Source of the DNA: Eucommia ulmoides
Lineage: Eukaryota; Streptophyta; Magnoliopsida; Garryales; Eucommiaceae
Length of the DNA stretch: 64,000 nt
Assembly (NCBI GenBank): GCA_016647705.1
Contig: CM028329.1
Span: 13,975,910-14,039,909, forward strand
Direction of reading: 5' to 3'
Below, piece after piece: positions 22,036 through 32,683 of the stretch. The position numbers were made by a program, and so were the translations under genes. Position 1 is the stretch's first letter; each line of letters opens with the position of its first letter. Below the pieces are notes generated by a model. The model saw nothing but the letters and a program-made list of their open reading frames with translations. It was not told the origin of the DNA and did no database searches.

Positions 22036-24650
22036 TGTTGATCCTAAGATTTTGATGGACAATTAAATGTTGATGTTTTTTGTGGAACTAATGGATTTAT
22101 TGAGTATTTCAGTTTATAAGTTCTAGTAAAGATATTATCATGAAGAAAATAAATGCTGAAGAGACTGATAAAGATGATGGACGTTAAGAGACCGAAGAAA
22201 TTGAAGAACCTAGGAAAAACAACTCAGGTTAAATTTTTACTCTTGATGTATCTTGGTTAGGATTACACATGACACAAATTATTTTTCAAAATTATGTGTG
22301 TTTTTATAGGATCCTAATTAGTTAAATTATTTGCTCCTATGTGTAATTGAAAAAAAAAATAAAGATAATTAATTAAAATTGAATTTAAGATTTTAGTGGA
22401 GCTAACCGAGAAAAGAAATCGGTTAAAGGGATGAAAACGTCGAAGAAATTGAATGAAAATGAATTAAAGAAAGGTTGTCTAGCAATAGGCGGTCGACAGG
22501 TAGGTCGACCTATGGTTATAAGGCGAACTCTCTGGATCATTCGGTCGATAGGTAAGTCGACTTATGGAACTCTCTGAATCGCCCAATCGACAGGTAAGTC
22601 GACCTATGCTTAGGATGAACTCTCTGGATCTTTCGGTTGATAGGTAGGTCGACTTGTGAAAGTCTCTGGATCATTCGGTCGACAACAAAGTCGACTAATG
22701 GTGAACTAAATTTTGCTTGGCTACGTCCTAAATCAGGTAGTTAACACACGGGCCTTGGTCGGTCGACAGATGGTCAGTTTCAAGATTTGTGGAATTTCGG
22801 GATTTGTTCAAATACTAGCTGTATTATGATTAGGATATGAGAGATATCTTAGAGATCTAAACTTAATTGAGATATGATCTATCTATTTTATCATCCCTAT
22901 TAATTTGTCTATTTAATTAAATATTATTTTAATTAAACTGCTTTAATACTTTCTATTTTGATGAATTTCAATTTAAAAATGTTTAAGGACCAAAATGAGA
23001 TTTTTCAAGAATATTTTTAAATAAAAAAGATCTATTTTGATTATATATGTTGTATGCAGTCTTCGGGTGTCATTTAATGATATAATATTTGAAAAGTAGT
23101 TATTATAAGATATCTTTGAAATTCCTATACTTAAACGTACAAATTTTGAGTTTAAATATTGCTATTTTGGTGGAGAATATTTTGGGCCTAAAATATGGGA
23201 GAGATTTAAGGGATTTTATTTTGATCTTACGATTTAATCCATATATTTAAATATAATTATTTCTATACTTTCATTTATTAAGATCAAATTATTTTGGGGA
23301 TTAAATTGAGAGCTTTAGAAGTTATATTATTAAGTTAAATATACCAGGATTAAAAGAAATCAATATATGAGGTTTATAGATGATTTTAAATAACATATTT
23401 TGTGGAAAGTAGCCATTATAGGGCTCGTTTCAAGTGGTTTTAAATTGACCTACGGATTTCACATGTTAATATATAATATTAAGAACTATTAAGTTCCTAA
23501 GCTTATCTAAGAGTCATCATTCTGATATTATTTTGAGAGATTAATTGTGAGATCGATTATTTAGAAGTTCTTGAGTTAAAGAGCTGTTTGAGTTAGCGTC
23601 ATCGATCTAAGCTGTCTTGCGATACTACATGCAATCTATTCGGTGTTTTTCTGGTGAGATCGTTCCAAGCTTATTCTTTAATTGAGTATTTTATTATTCT
23701 TATTTGCTTGGTGAATTGATCTTTTTGAGAAATCGTTTTTGAACTTTAAAAGCATAAAAATATTTTAAAAATGATTTGTGTATTAATCTAATTACATGCT
23801 TAATTGTGCTACCCGCATTCTTTATTATAATTAGATTTTGTTTCCTCACTTTATTTCTATCACTAGTATCGGGACATTAATTGAATATTAATTAATCTAA
23901 GGTGGTAGAAGCTTCGAGTGGGAAGAACTTATCAATTTTTGTAATTGGTAAGTTGTGTGCAGATTAGTTACTATTGGGAGTGTCTATAATCAGGGGTAGT
24001 TGGGTTCAATCTCTTCCGGTAAAGAGATTGAGGTTTTAATCTTTGCCTAGAGTATAAAAAGATTAGGTTTTAATTCTTCCTCTATAGAATTGTGAGTGAA
24101 TTATAAAGGTTTCATCCTTACTTGGGAAAATGTAACTTGGAGTGATTGTGAGGTTTAATTCTTGAGCCTAAGGTATAAAAAGAATTAGGTCGTGATTCTC
24201 CCTGTAATAGAATTAGGTTAATCCTTAGCCTGTGAAAGAATTAGGTTAGTCTCGAGCTTGGAAAAAAGATAAGGTTATTCCTGAGCCTATGAAAAAGGAT
24301 TGTAAAGGTTGATTTTGAGCCTGCGAAAAGAATCACTATGAGGGTTTGGTTTTTACCTGTAAAGGAATCTTGAGTTTAGTGGGTGCGAATCTCCGTGGGG
24401 CTCGGAGGACTGGATTAGCCAAGAGTATCTTGGCGAATTAGGATATATCGTGATGTTTTGCTTTGTTTCTTTATATTATTTATATTCTATTGTTTGGGTA
24501 TACACCTAACTGATAACATACATCTGCTGCTATAAAGATAATAAATAATTTTAGGATAAAATTAATTGTTTGAATTTTGAAGTGTTATTATCTGATAATT
24601 TTTAATACTACCCAATTCACCTCCCTCTTAGGTAGCTCACTGGGCTAACA
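22036..24650 (+). mobile_element. Sirevirus-type solo LTR in the minus-strand Tat-like LTR
   Basis: Starts TGTTGATCCTAAGATTTTGA and ends CACTGGGCTAACA. Flanks ACAAT (22031-22035) and ACTAT (24651-24655) form a 5-bp duplication with one mismatch. Length 2615 bases, the longest of the three plus-strand copies. No internal region, so a solo LTR. Confidence 0.88.
22480..22770 (+). promoter_or_regulatory. GTCGAC tandem array in Sirevirus solo LTR
   Basis: At least six units of about 55 bases, each with GGTCGACAGGTAGGTCGACC or a variant, followed by 'gaactctctggatc'. Several units have GGTTGATAGG or GGTCGATAGG, i.e. transitions at the CpG of GTCGAC. Confidence 0.78.
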
Positions 24651-24876
24651 ACTATCTAAGGGGGTTTTCTCTCAATTTCTGAATAAATCAACTCGGAGGA
24701 GGAGGGTCCTATTTATAGATAAACATATGGAATGAAAAACCCAAGGAACTCTAAAAACTAGGTTTGGCCACCTAAACCTAGTCAAAGTTAGACAAGCAAA
24801 TGGAAAAATTGGAAAAAAGGCAAAAATAAAAGTTTCTGGACCCATTTCTTCTCTTTTCTCATGGTTACCATGTGGA

Positions 24877-25200
24877 AGGGGGGGGCCCACCATTGTTTTT
24901 CCATTTTTTTTTGGGCGACTGACATGGCAGGGGGGGGGGGGACAACCTCCTTTCTTTCTTTTTCTCTCATCTAACCGCGGGCCCTACCTCATTTTCTCCT
25001 CTCTCTTTCTCTCTCTCCCGCTTCCTTTTTCTCTTTTATCTCTATTCCCACCGATTCTCTCTCTTCTACATTCTCTCTCTCTCACCCCCTCTCTCTCTCT
25101 CCTGTTTCTTTTTCTTCATTTTTTTTTTCTATTTTTTCCATTTTTTTAATTTTGATTTTCTAAGTTCTTTCTATTTTTTTTACTTTTTATTTTTTTATTT
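24877..25200. repeat. G runs and long polypyrimidine tract
   Basis: A run of nine G near 24878, a run of 12-13 G near 24931, then about 240 bases that are almost all C and T on the plus strand (CTCTCTCTTTCTCTCTCTCC and similar). Part of the minus-strand Tat-like LTR, where it reads as a purine tract in U3. Open frames here are low-complexity artefacts. Confidence 0.85.
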
Positions 25201-25257
25201 TTTAAAAAGTAAAATAACATAAATATTTTATGGGACTGTCAAAATGTCGTATCTACA

Positions 25258-26559
25258 ATTATTCGATTTCGTCATACAAGTTTCACTTGCTTGACAAAGA
25301 TCGGAGACCGCATATTTTTCATCATCCTATTTTTTGGATTTTTCGAAGTAAAATTTTGACAACAGAACAAATAAAATATAAAAATAACTCATGACGATAC
25401 TCATGACGAACAAGTGTCTGTTTAGAGTAATGAAAATAACTCATGATGATAATCATGCAAAAAAATGTTCATTTAGAGTAATAAAAAATTACTCATAACG
25501 ATACTCATAACGAAAACTTGTCTGTTTAGAGGATCGTTTAGAGAAATAAAAAATTACTCATAAAGATACTCATGACGAACTAGTGTTCGTTTAGAGGATC
25601 GTTTAGAGTAATGAAAAATGACTCATGATGATACTCTTGACGACTAGGTGTCCATTTAGAGGATCATTTAGAGTAATGAAAAGTAACTCATGACATTCAA
25701 ACAGGTGCTCGTTTAGAAATCAACCTAGTCTTTCTTGTGAATCGAGATCTTCTTGCGACCTGAGGATCCATCAATGAATGAGTAACTTTGGTGTCCAAGG
25801 GTGTTGGTTGATGGTGATAAATCCTTATTATTTTAGCTTTGATCTTCATCGAATGATTTGATATTAGTATTACATTTTAGAACCTCTTCATTGCGATTAT
25901 TGATCTGGATGGTTGTGTTCTCTTTTCGCCATCGGGTTCAACAGCAAGCAAGCCAGGATGTTTATGCTCGACTTTATCAAATCACTAAAAGACTTAATGG
26001 AGACATCTTGATCAGCTTGAAGCAATATATCAAAACATCATTAGGACAATGGATGTCAATATTGACTTTCGAATCCTCTGGTACTTTATAACTGCTACCA
26101 GATTTGGTATACGGCCTTTTAGATCTCATCATCATTTGGTAGAACAAAATCTTCTTTTTGTTTCTATTCCCATTGGATCATGGTCTAACTTTGTATTGAA
26201 ATCATACATTCACATCCTCATTCAGTCACATCGCATAAAACATATGAAAATAATTTTTGGCACCTGAATAAGTAAGATTCAAACATTAGAGCACAGTTTG
26301 GATAAACGGTATTGTATTTATTAAAATTTGAAAGCTGTTATAGAGAAAATCCTTTTCTATCCAAAATACCAACGGGATGGAAATGTGAGTATACAAACTG
26401 TCCCATTTTTATCAAAACATCTAGAAAATAAAAAGTAAACAAGGACCCCAGTTTTGTAGCCTTTAGATTTTTCTACCCAAACCTTGGGCACATAACTTGC
26501 TCTTATCTCTGCCAACGTTTTGGTAAAGATCAACTTCACCACTCCATGACGGTGAATGC
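25258..26559 (-). mobile_element. 3' region of the minus-strand Tat-like element, pol missing
   Basis: Lies between the LTR start and the gag remnant. In Ogre/Tat this interval should hold pol and a tandem-repeat-rich 3' UTR; only the repeats are seen (25385-25720). I recognise no RT, RNase H or integrase motif on either strand. The open frames at 25858-26267 (plus) and 26357-26542 (minus) match nothing I know. Confidence 0.5.
25385..25720. repeat. Tandem array with 'actcatgacgatactcatgacg'-type units
   Basis: Five or six degenerate units of about 55-80 bases. Each contains ACTCATGACGATACTCATGA, a variable 'aactagtgttcg' part and one or two copies of GTTTAGAGGATC or GTTTAGAGTAAT. Typical in kind and place for Tat 3' UTR arrays. 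Confidence 0.85.
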
Positions 26560-28484
26560 TCAGGCATTAGACTCAATTGGTAATTTGGTGTAGCATCTCA
26601 ATATTTCTTTTGGGGAACGTCTCAATTCGTATGAATTCTCGGATCTTGTAAACTAGTTCAAAGTGTTGCTCGGTCATATATCATTTAGTTCTCGAATGGT
26701 ACTCACAGAAAGCATTTAAAGTATTTGCTTTACTCTGTAGCTAAGGCTTGTAGGATGGAATAGGCATTAGCATCCCCTGCTTAAAATGGTTCCGATACAG
26801 CTCGGTGATTGAGGCCGGAAGGTCTAGTGGTTCCTTCTTATCTTTTCGAAAGTTCCCCCTAGTAGCTCAAGGTGGATAGCCTAGGTAGTATTGGGTTCCT
26901 GGCTTGAGGGTATGGTTAGAAATTTGAGGTAGGGAGTTTTGGTTTGGCTTATATGTGTGGTAGGCAGGTGTTTAGTATGCTTGGGGATAGTATTGGGGAG
27001 CGTAGTTTTGGTAAGTGGGAGGCATGTTTTGGTATTGGTAGTAGTGGGGATGGATTTGGGAATATTGCTAGTTCTGGGGTTAATTTTGGTTTCAGCAATT
27101 TTGAGAGATATAGTTATGGTACTGGTTGTGTTTATTCGAGTAATTATTAGGATGAGAAGCTTGGGTTTTGGTGAAGGCTTTTCTGGAGGGAAACAACACC
27201 GGCTACCTCATCTTCTTTCTTCTTTAGTGGAGCTGACCTTTTTTTTCGGATCTGGCATGGTTTCTTCAATCATTCCACTCCTTATTCCTTCTTCTCGCAT
27301 CCTTGAAGGAAGACACTACTATGTTCAAAAGGCCCTGATAGAACTACGGTGTTTGAATCGATTAGAATATCTCTAACCAAGCCTCTTCGCTCAGTCTAAG
27401 GACAACTTTGGCAACCTCATCCTTTCAGTGAGCGGTGTACCTCTGGAAGCTCTCATAATATTTCTTCAATATTTAGTGCATGATATTACGGTCGGTTCCG
27501 ACATCCTTGTTATATACATACGGGCTCACAAAAGGCCTCAACCAGGTCCTTAAAGGTCTTAATCTACGATAGGTCCAGAATCATGTACCAACTAAGAGTC
27601 GGTATCTTCGGTGATCGATAGAAAATATTAAGGAAAAGAACTTTGTTCCAAGCATGAACTCCCAATTCCTCCTTGTAGATGTTTACATGCCATTCTAGGG
27701 GGCCAGTACCGTAATATTTTGTGAACTCTGGGACTACAAAGTTTTCCAGATACAACACTCCGGGCAGTGCTGACAACTCCTTATACGACGCTTTTCCAGA
27801 AGTCTTATCCCTTTTCAATTATTCCATAGTTTTGTCCAATTCCACTATTTTTAAAACCCAGGCTGGAGGGGGCTCATTATCTTTTTCTCTATTCTCTGTT
27901 GCGATGATTAGGGCAGGTTGATTGGCATTTAGATTCTTGGGTGAAGCAACAACCCTCTCAGGGTAACTAAGGATCTGCAGTGCAAAGAGGGTCGAACCTA
28001 TAGGCGAAGCCAGGTAAACATACCCCTGGCTGGGATATGTTAGCAATCCATAGGCAAAGGGATGAGGGCCCATCAGAGGTCCATAGTAGAACAACACCAA
28101 GAAGGTCGGGCCAGTAGGGTTCGAATTTGGAACTGAATTTTCTATCCTGGAGCTTGGAGGGTTTCCATTCGGCGATTTAATCACGGGAATTCCACTGGAC
28201 GGGGGGAACAAGCACCCCCTGAGGTCATTGGCTTAGTTCATTGAACTTTTCCATTAGCATGTCGATGGTTTCTTGCATCTAAACTTTGTGGGTCATACGG
28301 GGAGATTTGGGATTTCCTTCGTATTTATTCCTGAAATGATTATGGGCCTACTGTAATTGAAGACCGGACTTTGGATAGGGGGAACCATAATTAATTTTTT
28401 GAGACCAATTTTTTTGTCTTGTCCTGTGCTTATAACAAGCCCATTTATTAGTCCACGTGGGTCATAGGTAGTCTTAAAACCCAT
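26560..28484 (-). pseudogene. Tat/Ogre-type gag
   Basis: The best part is 27564-28211, one frame with a single TAA at 27819-27821. It contains a Pro-rich stretch, then LSALPGVLYLENFVVPEFTK, YYGTGPLEWHVNIYKEELGV and IPTLSWYMILDL, the arrangement seen in Tat/Ogre gag, where a 'VPDFEKY.G' core is followed by 'LxWYxxL'. Further on, in broken frames, are ILKKYYESFQRYTAH and DEVAKVVLRLSEEAWLEIF, then a Pro/Gln/Tyr-rich region and ITELYRNHFKQGML (near 26760), comparable to the 'YAELLPxLIxxGL' box. The N-terminal piece (28293-28484) has NYSRPIIISGINTKEIPNLP. No functional gene remains. Confidence 0.72.
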
Positions 28485-29000
28485 TCGAGTTTGAAGTTTT
28501 CAATTCCAATAATGATAGATCAAAACAGATAATGATGTTTGAAAATTCTTTTGTTAATTAATCGATATTAGAAACTTTGAACATGTTTAGTTTTTTAAGA
28601 CTTCCTAAGACATCATCAATCCATCAAGTAAAAAACCCCATTCCACATCTGGTATCATAGATTCCCAAGGGGACAATATGAATACAAGATGACCGTACTT
28701 GTGTCAGAGGGTTTACAACAATATAAGAGCCCAAGAGAAAGAAAAGAAAACAAAAAAACATCACAACTTATTTACAAAATAGAAGGAACTAACATCAAAT
28801 CAGAAGTCAAATTGTAACTAACGTCGAATCAGAAGAGTATCAAATCAAAAGGGTCAAATCAAAATCAAATCAAATTGTTTTATGATAAAGTTAATAGTTA
28901 AATTTAACCAGTGAAATATTCATCGAAATCATAAAAAATTAAATGGCTTAGGTGTTACACCAATGGGCAAAATCCTAAAAAGATTAACTTTACATTTCAA

Positions 29001-29049
<49 letters not shown>

Positions 29050-29439
29050 TTAAAAATAATAATAAATAAATAAATAAATAAAAAACGTTAGCAAGTGTAT
29101 TAGGGGATTGAAATCAATAAAATCACGAATTAATTTTTCATTATTGCCAATAAATAGTGAGACAAATTGATTTAGCTTCTCAATCCAGTAGCTGATCAAT
29201 TTCCATCTCAGCCCGCAGACTGGGGTATATTATACATTGTTCGCAATCATGAGTCATACAATAGGAAGTTTCGGATTAGATTCTCCAACGGAACGTATTC
29301 AGGCGCAGCCGTAGTCAAGGACTGGGGTAAATTCATCCTATTCGGTTTTTTCTTAATAGAAACAACGTTCATTTCGTCTCACAACGTGAAATTAAATGTT
29401 CGAATGATAATAAAATCAATTAAATTCATTAGACATATG
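28485..29439. other. Junction region between minus-strand gag and plus-strand Tat-like 3' region
   Basis: No coding frame recognised. Contains an AAT microsatellite (29001-29085) and two degenerate 'gactggggtaaatt'-type blocks (29215 and 29325) that recur at 36565-36660. The switch from minus-strand to plus-strand Tat-like sequence happens somewhere here; I cannot place it more precisely. Confidence 0.4.
29001..29085. repeat. (AAT)n and (AAAT)n microsatellite
   Basis: About 16 AAT units followed by AAAT units. Confidence 0.96.
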
Positions 29440-29923
29440 GGATGAACTATGTGTCAAGTTGATTCCCGATGAAGTCTGGGATACGTAGGAAACCCTTGCG
29501 GGTTTGGTTGACAAACTAAAGGGGAGGAACTACATGTTAACCTGATTCTGAGCGAAATTTGAGATACGTAGGAAACCCTTGTGGTTTGGTTGACAAACTA
29601 AAGAGGAGGAACTACATGTCAACCTGATTCCTGATAAAGTCCAGGGTACGTAGGAAACCATTGCGGGTTCAGTTGACAAACTAAAGAGGATGAACTACAT
29701 GTCACCCTAATTCCCAACGAAGTCTAAGATACGTAGGACACCCTTATTGGTTCGGTTGACAACCTAATAAGGTGAACTACGTTTTGACCTGATTCCCTAT
29801 GAAAATAGGGATACGTAGGCAACCGTTTTAAGGTTAGGTCGTCAACATTGAAATCCTTCATTCAATCAAGGTTAAACTACGTTTTGACCTGATTCTTGGT
29901 GAATACCAAGATACCTAGGTAAC
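29440..29923 (+). repeat. Tandem array of the 'acgtaggaaacc' repeat
   Basis: Five to six units of about 85-90 bases: GAACTACATGTCAACCTGAT, then a 'cccgatgaagtctg' part, GATACGTAGGAAACCCTTGC and GGGTTTGGTTGACAAACTAA. Matches 3138-3430. F1 is inserted in its last unit; the array then goes on from 35784 (CCATATACGGGT directly continues the unit). Confidence 0.88.
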
Positions 29924-31391
29924 TGATAGGTGTAAAATACCTATCTACTTCTAAATTGAATTTGGTAGTTTTCGAGTGAATTAGTAATATATAATTGTAG
30001 TTTTTGTAATTTTTATGTAATTCAAGTGTAGGGACGCAAACAAGCGACAAACGAGCAAAAACGGTGGGAAAATGGTGAAGAAATGATGAAGAAACAAGGT
30101 TTCAATATCACAAGATCCACCGCCGCGGCGAGAAAGCCACCGCTGTAGTGGTGAGAATGCAGAGAGTGCTAAATTTGAGCAGTCCCACGGCCTAGGCGGT
30201 GATTCCACGGTCTAGGCGGAGAAAGGGCAGAAAGTTGGGAGCAGTCCCACAGCCTAGGCAATGAATGATCAGAATGTTAACTGACTTACTTGCCTCCTAG
30301 GCGATAAATCCCACCACTTAGGCAGTGAAAGATCAAAGAGTTTGGAAAGCTGGCTGACATACCCACCACCTAAGCGGTACGCTCTGCACAGAGAAGAAGA
30401 TATTTTAAGATATTTCCCCCATTTCCATTGAAAACTCTTGGATGCTTGGATGTCCCTAACCTTAGCAGCTTGATCCTTGGCCAATCTTGAAGAGCTCAAA
30501 GAGGATATTCATCATCCGGAGAAGAGGAAACACTAGCGGATCGATCTTCGGCGAAAGTGGAGACCACTCCACTTTAAGATTTCATCTTTCTTTCTTTGTT
30601 TTTCTCTTTGTAAATTAATATTTTATTATAAATGATGATAAATACCTCTTGTTTTAATGTTCCAATAGCCAAGATCACCATAGATTAGATAAATATTACC
30701 TAGGGATCGATGTAGTTGTGTAAATACTAGTTTAATCTAATATATGTTTCTTTAACGGTTGTTTACTTTTAAATTCGACTATGTTTATCATTTTATTACA
30801 ACTTTAATATGCTTGTTAAGGTATTAGGGTTGGATTTGAGAATACAGGGTTTAAAACTCGGAAGAGGTAACACTAGATTCGAACTAGGGTAAACACATTG
30901 TTACGATCTAACGGCCCGAGATGGCATTAGTAAGTGTGCAATCGACGACGTTGGGGCAAGAATCACGTGACCTAAGATCGTTAAGACGTTGAGGTGGACC
31001 TCTTCGTTGATGCGAAGTCACGTATTCACTCGTCTGACACTCGGGAAAGGTGGCGAGTGAGTTTACGAACTGAGATTATCGGATACCTAAACTCCGCTAT
31101 TGTTAACTAAATGAAATGAAACATGTATTAAGTGAATGAAATCAATCCCTAGGTAATCAACTTAGTTAGGATTAACCCACTAATTGTAGTTTAACTTAGT
31201 TTAAATTAGTTTAATTTTAAATCATTTCTTTAACCGTCTAGATAATATGAGACTATGCAAATTGCGTTATTCAATTATTCAACCCGTTCCTATGGGAATG
31301 ATATCCGATCTTAAAGATCCACTATATTAAAACTAGACCTCGTGCATTTGCGAATAGTCAATACGCGAGCATATAAAAACCTCGTCGTATA
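29924..31391 (+). mobile_element. 5' LTR of F1
   Basis: Starts TGATAGGTGTAAAATACC, 1468 bases. The terminal CA has become TA. Relative to the 3' LTR it lacks about 32 bases next to 30410, including the TATA box. Confidence 0.93.
30117..30378 (+). promoter_or_regulatory. Palindrome array in F1 5' LTR
   Basis: Eight units: CCACCGCCGCGGCGAG, CACCGCTGTAGTGGTG, CCACGGCCTAGGCGGTG, CCACGGTCTAGGCGG, CCACAGCCTAGGCAATG, GCCTCCTAGGCGAT, CACCACTTAGGCAGTG and CACCACCTAAGCGGT. Ideal form CACCGCCTAGGCGGTG, with core CTAG, CGCG or TGTA. Confidence 0.85.
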
Positions 31392-31397
31392 AGTTTT

Positions 31398-31416
31398 TGG
31401 CTCCGTTGTCAAGGAT
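31398..31416 (+). other. tRNA-Asp primer-binding site of F1, decayed
   Basis: TGGCTCCGTTGTCAAGGAT, four mismatches to the perfect 19-base site seen in F3. Three of the four are transitions. Confidence 0.82.
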
Positions 31417-31974
31417 GGTTATGAATGCGTAGAATTGATATTGCGACTAAGTAGTTGAATATTAATCCAGATAATTCTTTTGTTTTATTTTATTTCAAAT
31501 TTTTTTTTGTTTCAATTGTTGTGATCAAACAGTGCGTTCAACATAGAAGAAGTTGGAATTCTTGACTCTTGATTCGGAGATCGAGTGTACGTTGAAAATG
31601 ATAAGGAGAGAGATAGAGGAATCCATCTTCAATGCCATGAATCGTGATCCAACGGAGCATTCTATCCCAAATTCCTTATCTATGAGAGATTTTGGTAAAA
31701 AAATGCTCAACCAAGTCCAGCTAGGGATGGTAAATCAAGCAAGTCACGTTTTTTTATCCAAAATCGAGGGTATCAAATTTTACCCAATTTTTGCTATTAT
31801 TTATTTTTTGGAGACTGGAATGGTCTCGGAGTGTGTTTGGAGGTAAATTAAGGAGTGAGGATACTCGGAGATGTGTTTCGCACTTAAAATCATTGAACAA
31901 GCGAAGTGGAAATGCATGGTGTGGAGCCTTTGTATGAAAACTTGAATAAGAAATGAAAATCCAACAGAAAGCTC
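31417..31974 (+). mobile_element. F1 leader and short coding relic
   Basis: A T-rich leader with a possible splice acceptor (AAACAG, 31527-31532). It is followed by the open frame 31553-31846, of which DPTEHSIPNSLSMRDFG resembles DPLEYSLTNSLSMVDFG in the protease-RT linker of the Athila-like element (14728-15108). So a piece of the pol linker lies almost directly after the PBS: gag and protease are deleted. No function expected. Confidence 0.5.
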
Positions 31975-32212
31975 ACCGCCTCAGCTGTGGACGCACCGCC
32001 GCAGCACTTAAAATGCAAGATGTGAGGTTTTCAGCATAAAGGCCTCACCGCCGAAGTAGTGATTCCCACCGCCGAGGCAGTGAAACAACAGAGTGTAAGT
32101 TTTTGAAAAAGGCACTTCACCGTCGAGACGGTGAAACAGTAGAAAGAATTGATTTTAAAAATGCACTCACACTGCCGAGGCTATGATTCCCACCACTGCG
32201 GCAGTGAGGCCT
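31975..32212 (+). promoter_or_regulatory. Internal palindrome array of F1
   Basis: Units such as CACCGCCGAGGCAGTG, TCACCGTCGAGACGGTGA, CACTGCCGAGGCTATG and CACCACTGCGGCAGTG. Same design as the LTR array but with CGAG or TGCG cores. Followed by a C/A-rich leader and the 3' ORF relic, the same order as in the Athila-like element (9355 to 8660, minus). Confidence 0.72.
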
Positions 32213-32452
32213 CTGTTTGATTAAAACTATACTTCCATACAAAAATGCCACAACCACCTCTAAAACTCCAAAATTTATTCATTTTCATCCTTCCAAACCA
32301 TTTCAAACCCTCAATTTCATCATTCCAATTACAAAATTTGTGATTTCCACTCCAAATTATCCACCAAAAATCTAGTTAAACCCCATTTTTGTGATTTTCA
32401 ATTTCTATGGGATTTTGGTTAGATTTTTGGTGATGAACTAAGTTTCTATGGA
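32213..32452 (+). mobile_element. C/A-rich leader in F1
   Basis: Poor in G on the plus strand, with many CCAAA, CTTCCA and CAACC words. Precedes the 3' ORF relic and resembles the leader at 8661-9064. A weak TATA-like AAACTATACTTCC lies near 32225. Confidence 0.4.
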
Positions 32453-32683
32453 TTGTTAAATTTTGTTAAACCAAATTGCATGCTACATCGTTCATATTTT
32501 GTTGAAACGTTGCAATTAGTGTGTGTGCAAGAACAAATCCAGCGGCTCTTAGGCGTGCGCTTCGGCATTGACATGAGTGCTTATCCGCCTATACCGCATG
32601 TTCCGTCGTACCTTTTGCAACCGCCACAATTTCCATTCCGACGTGATAGTGGTGGCGATGACTTTTCTCCCATCGAACAGTAA
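32453..32683 (+). pseudogene. C-terminal relic of the Athila-type 3' ORF in F1
   Basis: A 76-codon frame. VQEQIQRLLGVRFGIDMSAY and PPIPHVPSYL resemble the tail of the 3' ORF of the Athila-like element (HEEHIQAL... then SGYPQMQQFL, near 7450-7650, minus). The conserved domain upstream is gone. The frame ends three bases before the conserved hairpin and donor-like motif. It may still be a short translatable ORF but there is no evidence that it is used. Confidence 0.4.

Larger units (their letters stand above)
21591..25257 (-). mobile_element. Second Tat/Ogre-like LTR, minus strand, interrupted
   Basis: On the minus strand it starts at 25257 with TGTAGATACGACATTTTGAC, similar in form to the outer LTR starts. 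It has a TATA box (CTATAAATAGGACC, minus strand, 24720-24707) and a leader-like stretch. It is split by a Sirevirus solo LTR at 22036-24650. The 21591-22035 part holds two diverged copies of a unit with 'acgttttcatcagatcattgg'. Its 3' end is not defined, as it abuts the truncated Athila LTR. Confidence 0.6.

Noticed and set aside
26939-27376. 145-codon open frame on the plus strand, rich in Val, Leu and Gly
   Set aside because: Opposite strand of the proline-rich part of the Tat-type gag.
28645-28665. TGGTATCATAGATTC as a plus-strand primer-binding site
   Set aside because: Matches TGGTATCA only, and no LTR end (CA) or element structure is found next to it.
29981-30499. Minus-strand open frames with SPPRPW and WDLSPRR-like stretches
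   Set aside because: Antisense of the F1 LTR palindrome array; the motif recurs because the array does.
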